NCBI GenBank assembly: GCA_010093515.1 | Contig: MU001673.1 | Coordinates: forward strand, 220,642-253,333 | Origin: Lineolata rhizophorae | Taxonomy: Eukaryota; Ascomycota; Dothideomycetes; Lineolatales; Lineolataceae | Direction: 5' to 3' | DNA: 32,692 nt | Shown: positions 1 to 7,872 of the stretch, in pieces | Layout of the letters: each line of letters opens with the position of its first letter | How positions within the stretch are numbered: position 1 is the first letter of the stretch | Program-made: the position numbers and the translations under genes | Notes under the pieces: model-generated | The model's database searches: none | What the model saw: the letters and a program-made list of their open reading frames with translations, nothing else | What the model was told of the DNA's origin: nothing

Positions 1-398
1 TTTCGGAGTGGTGGTGGTGATGAGTGAGACACTCGATGGGGTGAGACACTCGGTGGGTGATTACGTTACTTTACTCGTGCTAACTTGATGAGCTTCATTT
101 GAACGTCGACTTGTGCCTTGATCATGTAAGACTAGCAAATACTTGGACTTTAAATGAAATTTATGATACCCGTGCTCCAGCATGTTAAGATTCGCTTGCG
201 CTCTCTAGTCTTTTGAAGTGGCCTTAAAAACGAGAAAACAAAACTTAATTTAAAGCGCTGAACGAATTCCAACACAAATATACAGCAGACATTTCTAGGA
301 TCGAAACTGCTAGCCTAACATAGAAGTTGCCGAGTCTATAAGCAAATAAATAGCTTACTCCTGTGAGCCATTGAAGCTCCAACTCTTACAGAGCGCTC
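1..398. other. Left-edge intergenic DNA with a 17-bp tandem duplication
   Basis: I see no gene here. It lies 3' of the Gfo/Idh/MocA gene and is AT-rich. Positions 24-40 and 41-57 are two adjacent 17-bp units, GTGAGACACTCGATGGG and GTGAGACACTCGGTGGG, differing at one base. They follow GTGGTGGTGATGA at 11-23. A similar layout occurs in inverted orientation at the right edge of the window, so this may be the promoter of a gene that reads leftward out of the window. That link is an inference. Confidence 0.4.
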
Positions 399-1661
399 TC
401 ACAACTTCGGCTGCTCAATCCGGCGACCTGTCTCATCAAAGTGGATCTTCGTGCCAGTAATCAAGCTTTCCTGCAGCGCACAACCAATCTTGACCGCCTT
501 AACGGCGCCTTTAAGCTTGAAAGGTAGCTTGGTGCCGTTGAGGCAGCAATCGGTGAACTCATTCATCTCGGTTACGAAGGCGTACTCGAAGCGGCCGTAG
601 TAGTGTGGCGGGATCTCATGGCGCACGCCGTTAGGCTCCCACATGTCGACGAGCGAGTCGCGCGGGTTGGCGTTGACCGTCAGCTTGCCCTCGGTGCCGA
701 TGATCTCCGTCATGTCGTGCTGGCCCGAGGCCATCATGCGGCTCGAGTAGAAGTAGGCGATCTTGCCACCATAGAATTCAACCACGCCAACGCCGTTGTC
801 CACGTCCTTGTGCTTTTGCAGCTCCGGCTGAACGGCCGTGATGCCCACCGCCATCACCGACTTGACCACGCTGTCCTCGCCCAGGAACCACAGCGCCAGA
901 TCGATGTCGTGGATGTTGCAGTCGACGAAGATGCCACCCGAAAAAGCGGAGTACTGCACGAAGAAGCCAGTCGGGTCTAATTTATCGCATGTCTGCGAAC
1001 GGAAGACGGAGGGCCGACCGATACCGCCCGAGTCCGTCCGCTCCCATGCATCTCGGTACGAAGCATCAAAGCGCCGGGAGAAACCACACATGACTTTGAG
1101 GTGCGGTTTGGCCTTTGCTGCATCAAAGACGGATTGTGACTAAACCGCGCTTGTAAGTACCAAGGCATTTTCTCTATTTCAATCAAATTCCACATATGTA
1201 GAGTAGGAAGTAGCACACGTTACAGAGCTTTGCAAATCTACCCTTGGTGTAGGGAAAGCCATGTTGAAGTTAAGGATATAGAACAATAGCGACAAATGTA
1301 AAACTTGCATAAGATAATAGTCGGGATCACTCACAATTTCAACGCTCGTGCTTAATGGCTTTTCACACAACACGTGCTTATCGGCGGTAATGGCCTTGAT
1401 GGTCTGCTCCGCATGCACCGTCGTCACGGTAGCGACCACGACAGCGTCGAGACCCGCGTGCTTCAGCATCTCGTCGTAGTCCGTATAGAGCTTGACGCCC
1501 CATTGGGCGAGGTTCTGCTGGGCCCAGCTCATCTCGCCTTCGTCCGGAGTGAACACGGCCACAAGCTGAGCCCGCGGCGTGCGGCTCAGCACATTGGTCG
1601 CATGGCGCTTGCCCATGCGCCCAAGGCCGGCGACAGCCACTTGCAGGCGACGTGGAGCCAT
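399..1661 (-). CDS. Gfo/Idh/MocA oxidoreductase, inositol 2-dehydrogenase-like
   Basis: Two exons (minus strand): 1661-1335 and 1139-399. The 195-bp intron has donor GTGAGT and acceptor TTTAG in phase 0. The product is 355 aa, usual for the family. The start at 1661 places the Rossmann strand directly at the N-terminus; an in-frame ATG at 1703 would only add a tail. Residues 10-16 carry the dinucleotide glycine motif (AGLGRMG). Residues 100-102 are EKP, giving the conserved lysine K101. D182 and H186, in the pattern D-x3-H, match the catalytic Asp/His pair of bacterial IolG, so the active site looks intact. The C-terminal alpha/beta domain (about 125-345) is complete. The family oxidises or epimerises ring polyols such as myo-inositol with NAD(P). 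Near the myo-inositol oxygenase it may feed or interconvert inositol isomers, but substrate cannot be read from sequence. No targeting signal is evident, so it is probably cytosolic. Confidence 0.87.
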
Positions 1662-2726
1662 TGCGGAGTCCAGATGGCCGGGAAATATGGAGAGAAAGAG
1701 CAACGAGCCGTCCGAATAGGTATTTGAGGAAAGAGACGAGTTGGTCCAGGGAAAGACAGGCGATTAAGAAAGAGCTCCAACCTCACGATAACAAAAAAAG
1801 TTTTCCGGGGTGAAACATTCCCATCTAACGAACCGTGCGGACCCAACAAACTGGCAATTGAAAAGCATCCAGTCAGCAGAGCTAACAGCGCGATTGTCGT
1901 CACCGTCAATTGACGAGTTCTAGGTATGTCCCGTACACGGCGCGCTCGCTGACACTTGCAGAAGCTTGCGGCGAGATAGCTGGACCCCCGTGTGAACACA
2001 CGGCTTCCTCGCCCGCTGCTCCCGCCGTTTCCCGGCCCCACAAAAACAGAAAAATCCATCGTGTATCGCTGCGGCAACCTGCACGATAACAGCTCTAGCT
2101 CCCGGCGCCCGCTCGCTGCCGACCGAGCCGCCGTTGATGTTGGACCCCTGGCCGAGGGTGGTTGAGTCGACGATCAGAATCGCGCGCGTTTGCCCCGGAG
2201 AGTACGCGTTGAACGCGGTGCAGATAATCTTTGGCGCGCTGGCCCTTGTGGCTTCGCCGAAAATTGCCTCCTTGGGCGCCGCGGACGCGCCGTTGCAGCC
2301 GGCTGCGCGTGTGGTGGGGACCCGCAGGAAGCGCCCTGCGTCCTGCGCCCCGCCGCGGGGTACGGGGTGTTGTCATTGGTGTGTGAGGCTGCGGGTGTAG
2401 GTGAATCGTGTGCTTCAAGCGTTGGCTCGCACGAGAAAAAATTTCTCTGTTGTCGAGTTACTTACGAATGTTAGAGTTAAGCACTCACCAAGCCGATTGG
2501 CACAATATCTGGGGCAAATAGCAGCAGCTAGAAGTTGGCAAGAAGGCGTTGAGCAAACCTCACTTGGTAAGTTCTTCCCACATGGACGTCAAGGGTCGAA
2601 AAGGAGCCATACAGTAAAAAGTGTAGAAATTCCATGGTCGAACGTCTAAAAAACACATATTCTATATGCAAATCTAGTGGTCGTCAAAGCTGTTCTACTA
2701 ACCAACCGCGGAAACCTGGGGCTCTT
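1662..2726. promoter_or_regulatory. Intergenic region upstream of the Gfo/Idh/MocA gene, with a GC-rich block
   Basis: This 1.06-kb stretch holds the promoter of the leftward oxidoreductase gene and the 3' flank of the zinc dehydrogenase. A perfect 12-bp palindrome, CGTCAATTGACG, lies at 1904-1915, about 240 bp upstream of the start at 1661. Roughly 2095-2400 is clearly more GC-rich than its surroundings and open in several frames on both strands; it is listed separately. From 2400 to 2726 I see nothing recognisable. Confidence 0.5.
2095..2400 (-). other. GC-rich open block, possible unrecognised exon or gene remnant
   Basis: I do not recognise a gene here. The block is GC-rich in a more AT-rich setting and all three minus frames are open over much of it. 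One minus frame ends in S-stop at 2095. Another, reading through phrases such as FGEATRASAPKIICTAFNAY and VDSTTLGQGSNINGG, has the high third-position G/C seen in genuine exons of this window, but it begins after a stop without an ATG. A plus frame (about 2134-2400) is also open with a hydrophobic stretch, as expected of a mirror frame. It could be an exon of a spliced gene, a decayed gene copy, or GC-rich regulatory DNA. Confidence 0.25.
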
Positions 2727-4150
2727 TCACAATCTCGCCCGATCATCCTCCTCGACCTCCATGACCACTTTGAGCACCAACTTCCCACTCTCGTCCTTCG
2801 TCCGACCAGCCATGTCGAAGGCTTCTACCGCGGATTCCAGGCCACTGTACCGATGGGTGACCAATTTGGAAAAGTCCGGGTAATCCGGGCCAGACTTGGA
2901 CACCACTTCAATGCCCGTTGGGTATGTGTTGGCATATCTAAACACACCAACTAGGTCGACTTCACGCAGTGCCGCCGCTGAAATCGGGAGAGTTTGTACC
3001 GGCGTACCCATCCCGATAAGCATGATGCGTCCGCCATTCCGTGTTGCCTAGCGAAGAATGGTCAGCATTCAGCTGTTGAGTAGCATCATTTATTGCCTCT
3101 CCAACTTACGAAAATGGCAGCCTGTAAGCATGACGGTACGCCGGTGCACTCAAACACGGCATCAACTTCTCCAACCGGACCCTGGCCTCCGCTTTTATTC
3201 AGCTTCCCTATCCCCGCCGCCGTATCCCGCGCAATGTCCAGCATCTGTTCTGTTGTTTCTCCTCGCCTCAGTTGTACGGCGAATGGCACGTGTGCGAATC
3301 CGTTTTTTACAGCGAAATCGACACGGCCCGCATCGATATCTGCAATAATGACAGTACCGGCTCCAGACAGCTTTGCCATAGCTGCGACGAGTAGACCCAC
3401 AGCACCGGCTCCAAAGACGAGCACCGTAGCGTTCGGAGGTAGCTGCGCGCGACGTGATGCATGGATAGCGACTCCGAGCGGCTCCAGTAGGGCGCCGAGG
3501 TCGAGAGATACATTTTCCGGGAGTCTGTTCATAGCTCAAGTTAACAATCCAGACACAATGCCGCCAGAATAGTGAACTGTAACCTGAAAAACATGAACAA
3601 GTCGAAATCTATCTCTGTTCTAGGAACACTCACTTATGGCACCACGCCGCAGGATGGTTTATCCTCTCCTGCAGCGTTCCTTGAGCATGTGGAAATGCTT
3701 TTGCGGAGCTCCGAAACTGCATTCCTTTGCAGATATTGTAACGGCCTTCGCGGCATCGTTCGCATGCTCCGCACGGCAGACCAACTTCAAGGGCGACTTT
3801 ATCGCCGACCGCGAATCCATTGACACTAGAACCGACTGCAACAACAACACCGGCGGACTCATGTCCCAATGACATGGGCTCCCGCACTATGATATCCCCA
3901 TTTTTGTAATGTTTGTAGTAGTGCAAGTCACTACCGCAGAGTCCTGTAGCGCGTACCGCAACTTGAAGTTCATTTGGGAGCGGAGGATCGATGGACCTAT
4001 TCTCCTGCAAGCAATGTTAGAAACACCCGAAGAATGAAGTCTGTTGCGCTGAGGGTGCAGCGCTCAAGATGAACTAACGACCCGGAGATCCTTAGCGCCG
4101 TGTAGCACCGAGGCTTTAATTTGACGGCTGTAAGATTGAGAAAGAGCCAT
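2727..4150 (-). CDS. Zinc MDR dehydrogenase, sorbitol/L-idonate dehydrogenase-like
   Basis: Four exons (minus strand): 4150-4079, 4004-3634, 3524-3110 and 3047-2727, with introns of 74, 109 and 62 bp. The product is 392 aa. It is a medium-chain zinc alcohol dehydrogenase: catalytic zinc ligands C47, H72 and E73 (in GLCGSD and GHES), structural zinc cysteines C102, C105, C108 and C116, a conserved E162 in the LLEPLG motif, and the nucleotide motif GAGAVG at 186-191. D210, at the end of the second beta strand, favours NAD over NADP. The family oxidises secondary alcohols of polyols and sugar acids (sorbitol, xylitol, L-arabitol, L-idonate). It is divergent from a KduD/IdnO-like SDR, which recalls the bacterial IdnD/IdnO pair, so L-idonate 5-dehydrogenase is a plausible role. 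A general polyol dehydrogenase is the alternative. No targeting signal is seen. Confidence 0.9.
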
Positions 4151-4734
4151 TATGCTTGTTGTCGTATATGAACGGTATAAACGGAAAACTGGGAAAAGCT
4201 TTGGTGGTGGTTAAACGACACGCAGAAGAGCCAGAGCAGAGCTCGGAGAGAGTATTGCAATTGGAGGAAATGCTTCAGACCAGTCTCTCGGATAAGGTCC
4301 GAGATCGCCGTGCTCCAGGTCCCTAATAGTGCAATCCGAACGTGGAAATTCAGCCACCGACTCAAGGCGCCCCGGCGTTGGCGGCAAATCTGCTGTCCAA
4401 GAGAGAAGGCCCGGCCGGCCTACATGCTCTCCGCCGAGGATATCCTCCACACCGCTTAGAGATGTACCTAATCATGTGTAGCAGCTGCTTGCTGCTTATT
4501 TTTTTTTCCGAATGCAGATTCCCGTACAATCGCCATATCTGGGGCCGAGGGGCCGAGTGGTGCCGCCGAGGTCGGGGAAATTTGTTGGCTCCAGTTCTGC
4601 TTGTCTGCGTAACTACTTTTGACTTGCTCTTTATGTCTTTAGAATCCTGGTTTACGAATTTCATGGCAGCGTCACGACTATCCCAGGTCCAAAAGCATAT
4701 CGAGCCCAATTCAAACAGCAGTGGACCGTCGAAT
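4151..4734. promoter_or_regulatory. Divergent promoter between the zinc dehydrogenase and SDR genes
   Basis: This 584-bp region separates two gene starts that point away from each other, so it probably drives both. It contains a perfect 7-bp inverted repeat with a 5-bp spacer at 4286-4304, listed separately. In-frame ATGs at 4633 and 4663 on the plus strand could lengthen the SDR by 34 or 24 residues, but family alignment does not need them. Confidence 0.6.
4286..4304. promoter_or_regulatory. Palindrome TCTCGGA-N5-TCCGAGA, candidate Zn2Cys6 site
   Basis: The two 7-bp arms are perfectly complementary around the spacer TAAGG. The core reads CGG at 4289-4291 and CCG at 4299-4301, that is CGG-N7-CCG. 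Inverted CGG triplets with a fixed spacer are the usual target of dimeric fungal Zn2Cys6 regulators. Its place in a divergent promoter supports a regulatory role, but which protein binds it is unknown. Confidence 0.45.
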
Positions 4735-5712
4735 ATGCCGTCGGTGCAGGAATTGTTCTCTTTGGCGGGGCAGACCGCGATGGTGACTGGGGGGACGCGG
4801 GGGATCGGACAAGCGATGGCGGTAGCAATGGCGGAGGCTGGAGCCGACGTCTTGCTCGTGCAGGTGAGTCGAGCTCGCCAACTCCCTTCAGATCTCCTAC
4901 GAAAGTTCGAGCACATAGAAGTTCATAGTCCCACGAGTTTCCGTCGAAACGTTGAAGAAATCAAAAAGTATTCTCGTTGGAGAGATGCTGTCCTTGCTAA
5001 CACAGCCCCAATTCAGCGCGATACCTCAAATACCGAAACCAAGTCCTTAATCGAAGCCCTAAACCGCAAAGCCACGATCTACGCCGCCGACCTCTCCTCG
5101 CACGACTCCATCACCGCCCTCACACCCACCATTCTCGCCGACGGCCACCGCATTGACATCCTGCTCAATTGCGGCGGCATTCAACGCCGGCACCCAGCGC
5201 ACCAGTTCCCGTCGACCGACTGGGACGACGTGTTGCAGGTGAACCTCACGTCCGTCTTCACACTGTGCCGTGACGTGGGCGCGCACATGCTGTCGCGGCA
5301 GCCCGCGGCGCCGGGTTCCGCCGGCGGTGGCGGCGGCGGCAGCAGCAGCAGCCAACGCCGCGGCGCCATCATCAACGTAGCCTCGCTGCTCAGCTTCCAG
5401 GGCGGCATCACGGTGCCGGCGTACGCAGCCAGCAAGGGCGGCGTCGCGCAGCTGACCAAGGCGCTGAGCAACGAGTGGGCGGCCAAGGGCATCGCCGTCA
5501 ACGCAATCGCGCCAGGCTACATCGCGACGGAGATGAACACGGCGCTGTTGAACGACGAGGCTCGCGCGGCGAGCATCCTGGCGAGGATACCGGCTGGGCG
5601 TTGGGGCAGCCCGGAGGACTTCAAGGGCGCAGTAGTATTCCTGGCAAGTCGCGCGAGCGGATATGTGTCTGGCGAGATCTTAACGGTAGATGGAGGGTGG
5701 ATGGGGCGGTAG
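4735..5712 (+). CDS. Short-chain dehydrogenase, KduD/IdnO (5-keto-gluconate reductase)-like
   Basis: Two exons: 4735-4863 and 5017-5712; product 274 aa. The 153-bp intron (GTGAGT...TTCAG, branch TTGCTAACAC) is a multiple of three and has no in-frame stop, so a retained form would stay in frame. The start at 4735 gives the typical family N-terminus leading into the motif TGGTRGIG (18-25). The classical SDR residues are N119, S166, Y179 and K183 (YAASK). The usual NNAG motif appears as NCGG (94-97). The C-terminus ends in the usual VDGGW. The closest family I recognise is KduD/IdnO, which interconverts keto- and hydroxy-forms of gluconate-type acids. With the divergent zinc dehydrogenase, reduction of 5-keto-D-gluconate to D-gluconate is the likeliest role. 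A Gly/Ser-rich insertion at about 139-156 lies before the catalytic serine strand and is unusual; it coincides with GGC/AGC triplet repeats. Confidence 0.9.
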   Translation: MPSVQELFSLAGQTAMVTGGTRGIGQAMAVAMAEAGADVLLVQVSRARQLPSDLLRKFEHIEVHSPTSFRRNVEEIKKYSRWRDAVLANTAPIQRDTSNTETKSLIEALNRKATIYAADLSSHDSITALTPTILADGHRIDILLNCGGIQRRHPAHQFPSTDWDDVLQVNLTSVFTLCRDVGAHMLSRQPAAPGSAGGGGGGSSSSQRRGAIINVASLLSFQGGITVPAYAASKGGVAQLTKALSNEWAAKGIAVNAIAPGYIATEMNTALLNDEARAASILARIPAGRWGSPEDFKGAVVFLASRASGYVSGEILTVDGGWMGR

Positions 5713-6841
5713 TGTGCTATAGTGTTTGGCCTAGACTTGAATTGGGGCTACATAGATACAATGAAGCGAATAACAGTCTCAACAGCTCTGAGAAGACTTG
5801 CACTTGGTTACGAGGAGAATTCTAGGGACCCCTCTCCCCACCACAACCCGGCTTTACAATCGACTTTCACGGAGAATATTAAATGTTTCTAGCATTTTCA
5901 TCAAATATAGAAGCTCGATATAAGGAAAAACTTATCACACAATTGACGCTGGTACTAAGTCCAGAAGGCTCGTGATGTGTCTTCAATGCATCACAAGCGT
6001 CGAAGTCATTGTCAGTTTAGATTAGTCTTCCAAATAATTCCTTGGGACCATGTGACCATTTCTTAAGCAATTGCTCTCCAGTTCTCCGCAAGCTCAAGTC
6101 GTGCAAACCATGCGTAGCCGAAATGACCGCCTAAGTGGCCGTCGTGACGATGAGAGCTTCGGCACGTCCACGTGGGCATGCAGTAAACCTCAACGGTTCC
6201 CCGGTATCAAGCCATCTCTCCAAGGTATTGCTGCTCTTTCCGAAACTCCAGCATTAATCATATACGTTGTCCCAGTACCATAGTTCCTATGCAAATCGAC
6301 GGCCAAAAATAACCGAATGAGGCAACTCTCGCCTACACAGCCGAGCCCTATTGATGGGTCGGTATGTACCTAGCTCATCGGCTCCACATTAAGATTTTTT
6401 GCATTAGTTGGCTTATAACATTTAGAAGTTCCAGGCTCTGTCTTCAGACGTAATGTAGAACTAGCACGCTGGCGTGACTAAACTGCGAAATAGAATGAGG
6501 TGCTATTTGCACTGTACGTACAAACCAAAGTTTGGGCGTCTAGCAAAGTCAATTCACTTCTTTTGACTAATGAACCAAGAAATTTGGCTTTACTACACTA
6601 GATCGTAAAATCTATTCCCCTCACGGAGCCTGCTAGGAGCAAGCCAGCTAGCTTATAGCTAAGCTCTCTGTTTGTGTCGCGATGAACATGTTTCAATTTA
6701 TTCATCTTCTGGGGCATTGCCCCAGTCGCTATTTACTCAACAAATGCCATTAATCGTTACTGACATAGGAGCTTTTGACTATTTGGCAGAACAATACAAA
6801 TCGAGAAAGCACGCTAGTTTAGAATTTATGAAGATGCAAAT
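5713..6841. other. Convergent 3' intergenic region, no gene seen
   Basis: This 1.13-kb AT-rich stretch lies between the converging SDR and myo-inositol oxygenase genes. Open frames are short and unlike any family I know. A perfect GC hairpin lies at 6709-6725, listed separately. A weaker inverted repeat lies at 6650-6665 (AGCTTA, four bases, TAAGCT). The octamer CAATTGAC occurs at 5940-5947. Confidence 0.6.
6709..6725. terminator. Perfect hairpin downstream of the myo-inositol oxygenase gene
   Basis: CTGGGGC-ATT-GCCCCAG forms a 7-bp perfect stem with a 3-nt loop. It lies about 117 bp beyond the oxygenase stop codon and would probably be in its 3' UTR or just past it. It may affect 3'-end formation or transcript stability. 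Fungal polymerase II terminators are not normally hairpins, so the functional label is tentative. Confidence 0.3.
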
Positions 6842-7872
6842 TTACCACTTGATCACCTTGTTCGGGAAGAACTCGTCGATGAGCTCCAAGTAGTAGGGCT
6901 AGAGTCGTGTTAGTCCTCGTTTCTCATTTCAGGAAGGTCTCTTCGACATACCTTGAGGACTTCGACCTTGGGCATGTCATCGCTCTTGCTGTACAGATCG
7001 TACGGGTTGAAGGCGCGGACAGCCTCAAGCATCTTCTTGTCCTTCTCGTTCATCATCCACTCATAGGCACCCTCCTTGTGCCAGGGGTAAAACGAGTGGT
7101 AACGGATCATGGCCAGCGCCTCATCCGGCAGCGTCGACTGCTCCTTTACGACGTGATACAGGTACTCGTCGTGGCCCCAGGACAACATGACGTTGTCGAG
7201 ACCGCACCCGGGCGTGTATATTCCATACTTGGTGCCGTAAATCTCGTTGTCGTGGTCCGGATTCCCCTTGAAAGTATCGGGGTAGATGATGCGCTTGTCG
7301 AAGGCGCAGCCGACGGGAAACGTGTCGCCGACGACGTCCCATTGGCCCTGCGCACCATAGAAGAACAAGAGTTTGCCAAGGTCATGGATGAGACCCGTCA
7401 ACTGCATCCAGCGGGGCTTGCCGTCGCGGCGGATGGCCTCCGCGGCTTGGAGGAGGTGTTCGATCTGAGAGAGGGATGTGTCCGGGTCAGATTCATCGAT
7501 AAGGCTATTGAGCTTCTCGATGGCTTGCCACACGGACATTTCGGCGCGAGTGCGAGACTGGAAGTCGTTGCGCGCCTTGAGGTTGTAGGCGACCGTCTGA
7601 CGTTCATGCTGTTCCCGGTAGAAGTTCTTGACTCGGTCGCAGGCTTCCTCGTATTGCCGGAACTGCGTCTTGTCCTTCTCGGCATCGAATCGGGACTTTT
7701 CGTAGATGTCCCTCTCCTTATCGGTGGCAGTACCCTCTTTGACTTTCAGAGTGGCCTTGAGGACATTGACTTGGTCGATATCGTCAGACGTTGCTTCCAA
7801 GGCGAGACCATCCCTGTGGTCATTAAAGTTTTCGTTAACGTTAGGGGTCTCGACAAGCGCGCCGGGTGCCAT
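6842..7872 (-). CDS. MIOX: myo-Inositol oxygenase (EC 1.13.99.1)
   Basis: Two exons (minus strand): 7872-6952 and 6898-6842, separated by a 53-bp intron (GTATGT...CTCTAG, phase 0). The product is 325 aa. The enzyme is a di-iron oxygenase that cleaves the myo-inositol ring with O2 to give D-glucuronate. All six iron ligands known from the mammalian enzyme are recognisable: H139 (in IEHLLQAAEAIR), H163 and D164 (in GLIHDLGK), H234 (SWGHDEY), H259 (RYHSFYPWH) and D292 (NPYDLYSK). Hallmark segments such as VGDTFPVGC (181-189) and the C-terminal PYYLELIDEFFP are also present. The first 60 residues are less conserved and probably flexible. It is divergent from an aldo-keto reductase suited to reducing its product, which supports a shared pathway. 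No targeting signal is seen, so it is probably cytosolic. The long open frame on the opposite strand is a mirror of its codon bias. Confidence 0.97.

Noticed and set aside
4633-4734. Earlier in-frame ATGs for the SDR gene (4633 and 4663)
   Set aside because: The start at 4735 gives the normal family N-terminus just before the Rossmann motif; the extra residues look unlike a targeting signal.
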